NCBI GenBank assembly: GCA_910587835.1
Contig: CAJUNQ010000089.1
Coordinates: 1 to 58,512, forward strand
Length of the DNA: 58,512 nucleotides
Direction: 5' to 3'
Origin: an uncultured Oscillospiraceae bacterium
GTDB taxonomy: Bacteria > Bacillota > Clostridia > Oscillospirales > Acutalibacteraceae
Of this stretch, positions 8,946 to 16,668 are shown in pieces (the stretch's first letter is position 1; every line of letters starts with the position of its first letter). A program made the translations under genes and the position numbers. Under the pieces are notes generated by a model. The model was not told the DNA's origin. It made no database searches and saw nothing but the letters and a program-made list of their open reading frames with translations.

Positions 8946-11183
8946 TTATTCCGTTACATAAAATACGGCGCGCCCTGCCACCGTTCCGCCCTCCTCCAGC
9001 ATGAGATGGTACTCGCCCGTCTCAATATCAAGCCGCATTTCCGGGCCGTAAAACGAGAAGGAGGACTTATCCAGGGTAAGCGTGCGGCGGAGCTTTTCAC
9101 CCGCGGGGACGAAGAACTTTTCAAAGGCCTTTAGCTCTTTTGCCCGGTGCACTATGCTTCCATAGGGCTTTTTCAGGAAAAGCTGGGGAACGGCATAGGC
9201 GCCCATGCCGCCGGTGTTTTCCACTGTAAAGGATATCTCCGCTCTTTTCCCCTGCCGAAGCTCCTGTACTGAGATCTCTTTCGGAAAACTGAGCTCCGAA
9301 AAAGCAAAGCTCGTATAAGACAGGCCATAGCCGAAGGGGTACAGCCAGGGAACCTCCGGCGGGGCGGCCGAGCTCTTATAGTTGTAATAGCACGGGAGAT
9401 GCCCGGCGCTTTTGGGCAGCGAGGCCGGCAGCCGTCCGCTGGGCGACAGCTTGCCAAGCAATATCTCAGCCAGCGCTTTCCCACCCATCGGGCCCGGATA
9501 AAAGGCGTAGACCACGGCCTGGGACCTCTCGCAAATTTCTGGGATGGCATAGGGCCGGCCGGCGATCACTACGGTCACCACCGGCTTCCCCAGCGCGAAT
9601 ATCCTCTCCGCCAGTTCCTCCTGGGCTCCCGGCAGGGTCAGGCTGGGGGAATCCACGCCTTCGCCGCAGTCCATCTCCACCCTGCCGCTCACCACGGCGG
9701 CCCCATTGGAGTCAAAAACCGCTCCGGCAAACCTGCTGGAGGACCCGCCTAGGGCCAGGACCACCACATCGCTTTCCTTGGCAAGCTCCACGGCCCGGGG
9801 TATGCCGTCAGTTTCGCCGCCGCAGACCGTGCACCCCTGCTCAAAGGGTATTTCGCGGCCCAGCTCCTGCCGCAGCCCCTCCAGCAGGGTAACGCCGGTC
9901 CCGGGCCGCTGGGCGGGGGTGTAGTCCCCCAGCTGGTTATAGATGCAGGCGGCGTTGGGGCCTATCACCGCGATGGAGCATTCGGCCTTAAGGGGCAGGA
10001 CCCCGTCGTTCTTCAGCAGCACCGGGCTTTGGCGGGAGAGCTCCAGGCTCTCCGGATGGCTCTCATAGGAGAATGTCTTTGGCGGGGTCTGCTCCAGATA
10101 GGGTTTCTCAAAAAGCCCGCGCCGGAACTTCAGCTCCAGCACCCGAAGCACGGACTTATCCAAAACACTCTCTGGCACCAGCCCCTGCCGCACGGCCTCC
10201 TCCAGATGGGAGAAGGCCTCATCCCAAAGGCCCACGTCCACGCCGCTGCTCAAAGCCAGAGCGCCCGAGGCGGCAGAGCTTCCGGTAAGCTGGTCTAGCC
10301 TGTCTATGGCTATGCCGTCAGCCATCACAAGGCCCGCAAAGCCCAGCTCGCCCCTTAGGATATCCTGCAGCAGCTCCCGGTTCGCGTGGCAGAATACCCC
10401 GTTGATCTCATTATAGGCGGCCATCACCCCTCCCGCGCCCGCCTCGCAGCAGGCCTTCATCACGGGCAGGTGGATCTCTCTTAATTCCCTGGGGCCGATA
10501 CGGGCCGCGCTGGCGTTGACGCCGCCCGTGGTCTCCCCCTGGGCGCAAAAATGCTTTGCCACTGCCACTACCCCCTGGCTTTGGCAGCCCTCTAGGGCGG
10601 CCCTGGCCATAGCCGCGGACAGGCAGGGGTCCTCCGAATAGCACTCCTCGCTCCTGCCCCAGCGGGGGTCCCGCAGCATATCCAGCATGGACATCAGGGA
10701 AAAGTCCACGCCCAGCTCCTTGAGCTGCTCCCCGCACACCCTGTAGGCGCTGCGCAAAAGCTCCGGATTCCATGCGGCGCCTGCCGCCAGGTTCACAGGG
10801 AGCAGATACCCATCCAGGGCCTGGTGGCCGTGTGGGCATTCGCTGCTCAGGAGCATTGGTATGCCGAATCTTGAATGTTCCATGACCCAGCGCTGGGCCA
10901 TATCGTAGGCGCGCCTTGCGTTGGCCCCGGAAAGCCCGTTTGTAAGACCTCTTTTCGACCAGGGGTCCGCCCGGTACAGACCGTACAGAGTTCCCAGACC
11001 ACTACACCGCTCGACCTCATCCTTGAATTCCTCGGTTAGGGAGAGCTCCCCGCCCTCAAAGCTGTAGCACCGGAACCCAAACAGCTTTTGGGCCAGCTGT
11101 CCGGCCTTCTCCCTCAGATCCATCCGAGAGAGCAGGTCTCTCGCCCGCTCCTGCGGCGTCCTGTTCTTATCCAAATACAGCAT
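8946..11183 (-). CDS. Glycoside hydrolase family 3 beta-glycosidase
   Basis: A 745-residue GH3 enzyme with the full three-part layout: (alpha/beta)8 barrel, alpha/beta sandwich, and C-terminal fibronectin III-like domain (VENTGGMGAYAVPQLF). The catalytic nucleophile is expected to be the Asp in GLVMADGIAI, the equivalent of the usual V(S/V)SDW/Y motif; the substitutions are noticeable. KHFCAQGE and DPRWGRSEECYSEDP are also typical GH3 motifs. No signal peptide is seen, so it probably acts in the cytoplasm on imported oligosaccharides, releasing xylose, glucose or arabinose units. The start at ATG 11183 follows AGGTGG. It begins 12 bases after the GH28 stop. Confidence 0.92.
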   Translation of the reverse strand: MLYLDKNRTPQERARDLLSRMDLREKAGQLAQKLFGFRCYSFEGGELSLTEEFKDEVERCSGLGTLYGLYRADPWSKRGLTNGLSGANARRAYDMAQRWVMEHSRFGIPMLLSSECPHGHQALDGYLLPVNLAAGAAWNPELLRSAYRVCGEQLKELGVDFSLMSMLDMLRDPRWGRSEECYSEDPCLSAAMARAALEGCQSQGVVAVAKHFCAQGETTGGVNASAARIGPRELREIHLPVMKACCEAGAGGVMAAYNEINGVFCHANRELLQDILRGELGFAGLVMADGIAIDRLDQLTGSSAASGALALSSGVDVGLWDEAFSHLEEAVRQGLVPESVLDKSVLRVLELKFRRGLFEKPYLEQTPPKTFSYESHPESLELSRQSPVLLKNDGVLPLKAECSIAVIGPNAACIYNQLGDYTPAQRPGTGVTLLEGLRQELGREIPFEQGCTVCGGETDGIPRAVELAKESDVVVLALGGSSSRFAGAVFDSNGAAVVSGRVEMDCGEGVDSPSLTLPGAQEELAERIFALGKPVVTVVIAGRPYAIPEICERSQAVVYAFYPGPMGGKALAEILLGKLSPSGRLPASLPKSAGHLPCYYNYKSSAAPPEVPWLYPFGYGLSYTSFAFSELSFPKEISVQELRQGKRAEISFTVENTGGMGAYAVPQLFLKKPYGSIVHRAKELKAFEKFFVPAGEKLRRTLTLDKSSFSFYGPEMRLDIETGEYHLMLEEGGTVAGRAVFYVTE

Positions 11184-11195
11184 CAATGCCACCAC

Positions 11196-12527
11196 CTAAA
11201 TATGTTTTTGGCGTTTTCCCAGGCCCTCCCAGAGCTCCCGGATAATGCGCTGATCCCGACCCTCAAAGGGCCGGGCGCGGACATTTTCAAGGGCTATCCC
11301 CTTTGCGCCTCTGAGATATACGCTACAGTCCTCTGGCACCTCTATCACGTCCCCAGCAGGGGCCACGTCAAATACGTTCCCCTTAAGCGCCATATTTTCC
11401 GAGGGCTTTCTGGCAACGATTACGTCCCGCAGCGTCACGTCCTCATAGGGGCACGGACCTTCTCCCACCGCGCCGACGGCGTTTTCGCTGCTGCAGCTGA
11501 CCCCCTCTATGACGATATTCCGGAAATTCACCGGCGTTTCCCTGTGGGGGTCCTGCTCCGGGGGTATGGCGCCGTCATGCTTCAGCGCCATGAAAAACAG
11601 CGCCTCGCCGTTACCCCACCAGTTGCCCGCCCGCACGCGGGTGTCAATGATCATATTCTTCACGCGCACGTTCTCCACAAGGCCTCCGCGGTGGTTGCAC
11701 ATAAAGCATAGACCCCGGTTGCTCTCCTGTATGATGACGTTCTCCACCAGCACGTTGCGGACATGGCTGTATACATAGCCCATGACCAGGGCCTTTGAGC
11801 AGGAACGCAGCACACAGTTGGATATCAGGATGTTCTCGCAGGGCTTTGCCCAGTTGGTGATGCCTGAGATGGCGATGCAGTCGTCGCCGCTGGAAATATG
11901 GCAGTTGGAGACCATGACGCCGCTGCAGCTGCATAAATGGATGCCATCGTCATTGGGCACATTCAGGCTGGTGTCGATTGTAAGGTCCAGCGCCTTCACG
12001 TTGGTACATTCGCTGAAGGTGAGGGTCCAGCAGGGGGCGTCCAGCAAGGTGATCCCCTTGGCAGCAACATCTTCGACCTGGTGGAAGAATAGAGACTGGG
12101 TGGGCCGCCAATCGTACTCAACGGTGCACTCCCGCTTTTGGGCTTCTGTAAAGGGCAAGCGGCTTTTTGGTACTATGGGCCGGGTAAAGTCGAAAAAGGA
12201 TGAGCCGTTAAGGTCTATGACGCCCTCCCCGCTGATGGAAACGCCCCTGCCGCCCAGACATACAATGAGCGCCCTAAGGTCCCCCAGCTCGTTGTGGTAA
12301 AATGGCATGACGGGGTAGTCTGCGGGGTTCGGCGAGCCCTTTATAACAGCCCCGCTCTCCAAATGCAGGGAGACCCCCTGCAGGTCGATAGTACCCGTCA
12401 AAAACACGCCGACAGGCACGTTCACCCCGCCGCCCGCCTCCTTCGCAGCGGATATGGCTCTGCGGAAGCTCTCGGTACAAAGCGTCCTTCCGTCCCCTAC
12501 GGCCCCGAATCCAAGCAGATCAATCAT
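11196..12527 (-). CDS. Glycoside hydrolase family 28-like protein
   Basis: A 443-residue right-handed beta-helix protein of the GH28 (polygalacturonase, rhamnogalacturonase, exo-galacturonidase) family. The acidic catalytic motifs are visible as NVPNDDGIHL (usual NTDG) and SSGDDCIAI (GDD). The canonical later GHG and RIK motifs are not recognisable, so specificity may differ from polygalacturonase. No signal peptide is present, pointing to cytoplasmic trimming of imported pectin- or glycoside-derived oligomers. The start at 12527 follows GAGGAG. It lies between the solute-binding protein and GH3 in the same operon. Confidence 0.85.
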   Translation of the reverse strand: MIDLLGFGAVGDGRTLCTESFRRAISAAKEAGGGVNVPVGVFLTGTIDLQGVSLHLESGAVIKGSPNPADYPVMPFYHNELGDLRALIVCLGGRGVSISGEGVIDLNGSSFFDFTRPIVPKSRLPFTEAQKRECTVEYDWRPTQSLFFHQVEDVAAKGITLLDAPCWTLTFSECTNVKALDLTIDTSLNVPNDDGIHLCSCSGVMVSNCHISSGDDCIAISGITNWAKPCENILISNCVLRSCSKALVMGYVYSHVRNVLVENVIIQESNRGLCFMCNHRGGLVENVRVKNMIIDTRVRAGNWWGNGEALFFMALKHDGAIPPEQDPHRETPVNFRNIVIEGVSCSSENAVGAVGEGPCPYEDVTLRDVIVARKPSENMALKGNVFDVAPAGDVIEVPEDCSVYLRGAKGIALENVRARPFEGRDQRIIRELWEGLGKRQKHI

Positions 12528-12552
12528 ATATTTTCTCCTCTAACAGTAAGAC

Positions 12553-12582
12553 CAGGGCGTGGGCTATACTGCCCACGCCCTG
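12553..12582 (-). promoter_or_regulatory. Intercistronic hairpin between solute-binding protein and GH28 genes
   Basis: A perfect 12 bp inverted repeat (12553-12564 and 12571-12582) with a 6-base loop lies in the 72 bp gap. On the transcribed strand it is not followed by a T-run, so it is more likely an mRNA-stabilising or partial-termination element that keeps the upstream binding-protein message abundant than a full terminator. Confidence 0.6.
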
Positions 12583-12599
12583 ATCTATACATATATTTC

Positions 12600-14252
12600 T
12601 TATTTTGTGGTGCCTTTTGCTATCTCCATAACATCGGGATTGGCCTCCAGATAGGCCTTGAACTGAGTACGATACTCTTCAAGGTACTTGTCAAGACCGG
12701 CCGCTTTCAGCTTCTCGATGGCGGGCCCTATGTTCTCGTCATAGGACACCATGCCTATTTTGATGGGATAGATAGAGGCGATGATCTCTGTCTGCAGGTT
12801 GGTGAGCTCGGTGGTAACATTGGAGGCGTCAAACAGGAAGCCTGCAATGGGAGACACAACGTAGTTTTCGGACCTGTAGTTCTGGTAATCCAGGTAGTTG
12901 TCGGTAGTGGTGGCAACGTCATAACGCATAAAGGGCATGTAGCCGGTCATCCAGGTATCCAGCCAGAACAGGGCGTCGCCGTTGGGATCGCTGTCCTTCT
13001 TCATAGCGTCGGTACGGGAGAACAGGCCCTCACCCTCGTCCACGAAATACTTGTCCTTCTGGCCCAGATGGAACAGGTCATGGTTCTCTTGGCTGGCATA
13101 GAGCCAGTTGAGGAACTTGAGACCGGACTCGGGGTCCTCAGAGGTGGAGGAAATGGCATTGAGGTTCTGTACAAAGGTGTAGACCATGTCGGGCTTGTCC
13201 GGGCACATCTTGACCCAGTCGCAGGTGACGTCGGTAAGCTCGGTATTCTGAGGGATGACCTTTTCCTCGGATGGGTCGAAGGTCTGAGAGGGCAGGAACG
13301 CGCCCAGCTTGGCCTGGTCGTACTTCACCTGGGAATCCAGGTTCAGGATGTCCGGGTTGATAAGGCCCTGGCTGTACATCTTCTGGTAGACCTCGCAATC
13401 CTGCTTGAACTCCTCGGATTCATAGAAGGAATCTATTGTGCCGTCCTGGCGGGCAATGATCAGGCCCAGGCTGTTCTCTACGTAGAAGGGATAGGTATCG
13501 TATGTGCGGTGGAGCCAGTGGGCGGTATCCTGATTCTGATGGAACCAGTTATATGCCTTGATGCCGGTCTCCTCCAGGATGTAGTCCTGAGACTTCTTCA
13601 TCAGGTCGATAACGTCGTCTACGCTCTCGGCGGGGAACTCGTTATAGCCCACCTTCTTCATCACGTCGGTGCGCAGAGTCATGTAGGCCATGGTGTTGTC
13701 AAAGCTGTGCCAGGAGCAGGGGACCGCGTAGTGGTCACCGTTATATACGGCGCCCAGCCATTCGTTTTCAGTGAACTTAGCCACCAGGTCCGGGTACTTC
13801 TCCAGCAGGGAGTCCAGAGGAATGATGGCGCCCATGCCGGCAATGGCCGACAGGTTCTTGACGTCCTGCATGACGTGCAGCAGCTCGAATTCCTCGCCGG
13901 TGGTAAGCATCAGGTTCAGCTTCTCGGCATAGGAATCCCAGGGGATGCGCTGTACGGACACCTCGACGTTCACGCCGTCCTCTTTCAGCTTGGCGTTGAC
14001 GTCGGCGATGCCTTGCTCATACTCGGCGGGCAGTGTGCCGGGCTGTACGATACGGCAGGGGTGGACCGTTCCGTCGTCGTCGTTGCCGGTCTCGGAGCTC
14101 TCAGGCTCGCTGCTGCTCTCGCTGTCGGCGGAGCTGCTACTGGGAGCGCTGCTACTGCTGCTGCCGCTGTCATCGCTGCCGCAGGCCGCGAACACGGCGG
14201 CCATCATGGCCAGAGCCAGAAACAGAGCGATGATTTTCTTTGTACTCTTCAT
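12600..14252 (-). CDS. Extracellular solute-binding lipoprotein (LplA-like, sugar ABC importer)
   Basis: A 550-residue lipoprotein. The signal peptide starts MKSTKKIIALFLALAMM and ends in the lipobox AAVFAAC, followed by a long Ser/Glu-rich linker (about residues 25-60) that tethers the domain to the membrane. The body resembles large family 1 solute-binding proteins of the LplA type that partner LplB/YtcP permeases. It captures an oligosaccharide outside the cell. The start at 14252 has AAGGAG upstream; ATGs further upstream lack such a site. It is third in the operon after the two permeases, and is flanked on both sides by strong palindromes that could raise its mRNA level. Confidence 0.9.
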   Translation of the reverse strand: MKSTKKIIALFLALAMMAAVFAACGSDDSGSSSSSAPSSSSADSESSSEPESSETGNDDDGTVHPCRIVQPGTLPAEYEQGIADVNAKLKEDGVNVEVSVQRIPWDSYAEKLNLMLTTGEEFELLHVMQDVKNLSAIAGMGAIIPLDSLLEKYPDLVAKFTENEWLGAVYNGDHYAVPCSWHSFDNTMAYMTLRTDVMKKVGYNEFPAESVDDVIDLMKKSQDYILEETGIKAYNWFHQNQDTAHWLHRTYDTYPFYVENSLGLIIARQDGTIDSFYESEEFKQDCEVYQKMYSQGLINPDILNLDSQVKYDQAKLGAFLPSQTFDPSEEKVIPQNTELTDVTCDWVKMCPDKPDMVYTFVQNLNAISSTSEDPESGLKFLNWLYASQENHDLFHLGQKDKYFVDEGEGLFSRTDAMKKDSDPNGDALFWLDTWMTGYMPFMRYDVATTTDNYLDYQNYRSENYVVSPIAGFLFDASNVTTELTNLQTEIIASIYPIKIGMVSYDENIGPAIEKLKAAGLDKYLEEYRTQFKAYLEANPDVMEIAKGTTK

Positions 14253-14288
14253 GTGTTTCGTCTCCTTCATAGAATTTATTGTTTTCAT

Positions 14289-14374
14289 CAGGCTTTAAGC
14301 CTGTAAAAACCGGGGTAAAACGGTAGGGCCTGATCCCGGAATATTCCGGGATCAGAAAGCCCATGGGCTTTCTG
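14289..14374 (-). promoter_or_regulatory. Cluster of three palindromes between YtcP permease and binding-protein genes
   Basis: The 142 bp gap holds three back-to-back dyads: a 15-base near-palindrome at about 14289-14303, a perfect 26-base palindrome at 14330-14355, and a perfect 22-base palindrome at 14353-14374 that shares three bases with the former. None has a T-run typical of a terminator. They could be RNase-blocking stem-loops or operator sites for an extra regulator. Confidence 0.6.
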
Positions 14375-14394
14375 AAAATTGATTCTGTTAAGCA

Positions 14395-15321
14395 TTAGCC
14401 CTTTACTGCGCCGATCACCATGCCCTTTACAAAGTATTTCTGGAGGAAGGGATACAGGAGTATGATGGGGCCCATGGTGATGACGGAGGTGGCCATCTTG
14501 AAGCTCTCCCGCGGTGGATTGCTCCGGGTGGCGCCCTGGGCCACCTTTGACATGGCGGTGATCTCAGACTGTATTTTCAAAAGCATCATCTGCAGATTGT
14601 AGTTTTTTTGGTCGTTTATGAGCATCACGCAGTTAAAGTAGTTGTTCCAATACCCGATGGCATAGAAAAGCGCGATGGTGGCAAGCACGGGCAGGCACAG
14701 CGGGAAGTATATGGTAAAGGCTATCCTGACCTCACCCGCGCCGTCTATGCGCGCCGACTCGTTCAGCGCATCCGGCACCTCCCGCACGAAGTTCCTGACA
14801 AGGAACATATTGAAGGGAGAGAACATCAATGACGGCACTATCAGCGCCCAGATATTGTCATAGCAGCCTACCATTTTCGAGATCATGTACCAGGGCACCA
14901 TGCCAGCGGAGAAGACCATGGTTATGTAGAAATAAAGGGACAAGCCGTTGCGGTAGCGGCACTGCTTATTCGCAAGGGTATACCCCGCGCCGAAGGTGAT
15001 GAGGGAGGCTATGAACGTTCCCACCACCGTGGCGAAGCCCGTTACCAGATAGGCTCTGGGAATGGACGAGGAGCGAGAGAACAGCTGCCTATAGGCGCTT
15101 ACCGACCATGCGCTGGGGAAGAAGGAATACCCGTTTATGGTGATGGATTTCTCCTCGGTGAGGGACACGATAATTACCAGAACAAAGGGTATCACGCATA
15201 CCAGCGCGAACAGAGCTACAAAAAAGTAGATAAAGAACCGGCCCACCTTCTCGTTTCTGCTTGTCTGGATTTTATTAGAGCGTTCAGGCGGCGAGCCTGT
15301 TTTTATAACGTCAGAGGCCAT
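14395..15321 (-). CDS. Sugar ABC transporter permease (YtcP/LplC type)
   Basis: A 308-residue inner membrane permease of the MalG/YtcP family with six predicted membrane segments; the first is FFIYFFVALFALVCVIPFV near residue 30. The EAA loop that contacts the ATPase is seen as EVPDALNESARIDGAGEV. It partners the LplB-like permease encoded 54 bases upstream to form the channel of the importer. No ATPase gene is in the locus, which is usual for this type because a shared MsmK-like ATPase serves several importers. The start at 15321 has AAGGAG upstream. Confidence 0.93.
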   Translation of the reverse strand: MASDVIKTGSPPERSNKIQTSRNEKVGRFFIYFFVALFALVCVIPFVLVIIVSLTEEKSITINGYSFFPSAWSVSAYRQLFSRSSSIPRAYLVTGFATVVGTFIASLITFGAGYTLANKQCRYRNGLSLYFYITMVFSAGMVPWYMISKMVGCYDNIWALIVPSLMFSPFNMFLVRNFVREVPDALNESARIDGAGEVRIAFTIYFPLCLPVLATIALFYAIGYWNNYFNCVMLINDQKNYNLQMMLLKIQSEITAMSKVAQGATRSNPPRESFKMATSVITMGPIILLYPFLQKYFVKGMVIGAVKG

Positions 15322-15375
15322 ATGGCAAAACTCCTTTTTATAATGATTTCAGCAGAATACTCCGTATCATCGATA

Positions 15376-16335
15376 TCAGAACAGCGCCCCTTCGGGGAAT
15401 TTCCTGCGGACGATCCAGTTGGAGGTGAAGACCAGTATAAAGCCCACGATGGACTGGTACAGGCTCACCGCCATTGACAGGCTGGGGTCGCCGGTATTCT
15501 TAAAGGTTCTGTACACATAGGTGTCTATGACCTCCGCGATAGGCATCAGCGAGCTGTTGTCGCGGATTATCGCGTACATCATGCCGAAGTCGCCGTAGAA
15601 TATGCGGCCCACGGACATAAGGGTGAGGATACATATGGTAGGCGTCAGCAGCGGCAGGGTTATGTACCGTATGCGCTTCCAGCGGGTGGCGCCGTCAATA
15701 TAGGCCGCCTCGTACAGGCCCTCGTCGATGCCTGTGATGGCCGCCAGATAGACGATGGCGTTATAGCCGGTGGTCTTCCAGATATTGAGTATCAGAAGGA
15801 TGGGGTACCAGTAGCTTGGCTGGGAATAGAAATTTACCCTTTCGCCGCCCATAGATACGATTATATTGTTGATAAGGCCGTTTTCCGTCCCGAGAATCCC
15901 CTGAAGCATATAGCTGACGATGACCCATGAGATAAAATAGGGGAACAGCATAGCGGATTGGGAGGCTTTTAAAAACCCTTTGGCCGATACCTCGTTCAAT
16001 ATAATGGCCAGAGCCACGGCGCACACAGTGCCGATGACCAAGAACAGTATATTGATGATCAGGGTGTTCCTGGTGATAGTCCAGGCCCAACTGGATTTGA
16101 AGAAATACTCAAAATTCTTCAGGCCCACGAACTGGCTGAAAATGCCGGTCTTATAATTGAACTTCTCAAAGGCTATGGCGATATACGGCAGAGACAGGTA
16201 TGAAAAAATGAAGGTGTATACCATTGCCGGCAAAGCCAGAAAATACAGGAACTTGTTTCTCCACAGTTCCTTGATTGGGTTAACTCTGCGGCGAGGTTCC
16301 TTTGCCGCGGTAAGCTTGCTCATTGACCTCATCAT
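15376..16335 (-). CDS. Sugar ABC transporter permease (LplB type)
   Basis: A 319-residue permease of the LplB/UgpA family, first gene of the importer-glycosidase operon. It has six membrane segments and an EAA-type loop (EGLYEAAYIDGATRWKRI). The start is given at 16335, but an ATG at 16323 (MSKLTAAKEP) is also possible because AAGG is closer to ideal spacing for neither; the N-terminal difference is four residues. A good sigma-A promoter lies upstream at 16401-16429. Together with the next gene it forms the membrane channel. Confidence 0.92.
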   Translation of the reverse strand: MMRSMSKLTAAKEPRRRVNPIKELWRNKFLYFLALPAMVYTFIFSYLSLPYIAIAFEKFNYKTGIFSQFVGLKNFEYFFKSSWAWTITRNTLIINILFLVIGTVCAVALAIILNEVSAKGFLKASQSAMLFPYFISWVIVSYMLQGILGTENGLINNIIVSMGGERVNFYSQPSYWYPILLILNIWKTTGYNAIVYLAAITGIDEGLYEAAYIDGATRWKRIRYITLPLLTPTICILTLMSVGRIFYGDFGMMYAIIRDNSSLMPIAEVIDTYVYRTFKNTGDPSLSMAVSLYQSIVGFILVFTSNWIVRRKFPEGALF

Positions 16336-16400
16336 CCTTCCCGGGCCGCTGCGGGTGTGGCGCCCACTGCGGCTCTCTATTGAGATTAATTATGAATGTG

Positions 16401-16429
16401 ATTATATACTCACTCGTACCTTTTGTAAA
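16401..16429 (-). promoter_or_regulatory. Sigma-A promoter of the importer-glycosidase operon
   Basis: On the minus strand, TTTACA (16429-16424) and TATAAT (16406-16401) are separated by 17 bases. It reads towards lplB. The rest of the 333 bp divergent gap (16336-16668) is AT-rich and should hold the promoter of the sensor gene and regulator sites, but I see no clear plus-strand promoter or operator. Confidence 0.7.
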
Positions 16430-16668
16430 CTGAACAATTTACGCATTTATCCAATTATTAACTCTCACGGAAATTTTTTGACATTTTTCCCCAACTCCGT
16501 CCACTTCAAAAAAACACACGCTCTCTAAATAATTCGTCTCACGCCCTTTTTCAAAGATAAAAGGGCTGTTTGGGACTGTTTTTTAAGAATATCGAATGAA
16601 GGGTTGCTTTTTCCACTCAAAAATATTAAACTATCAGTATCATATCGAAGATATCGGAGAGATAGCTT

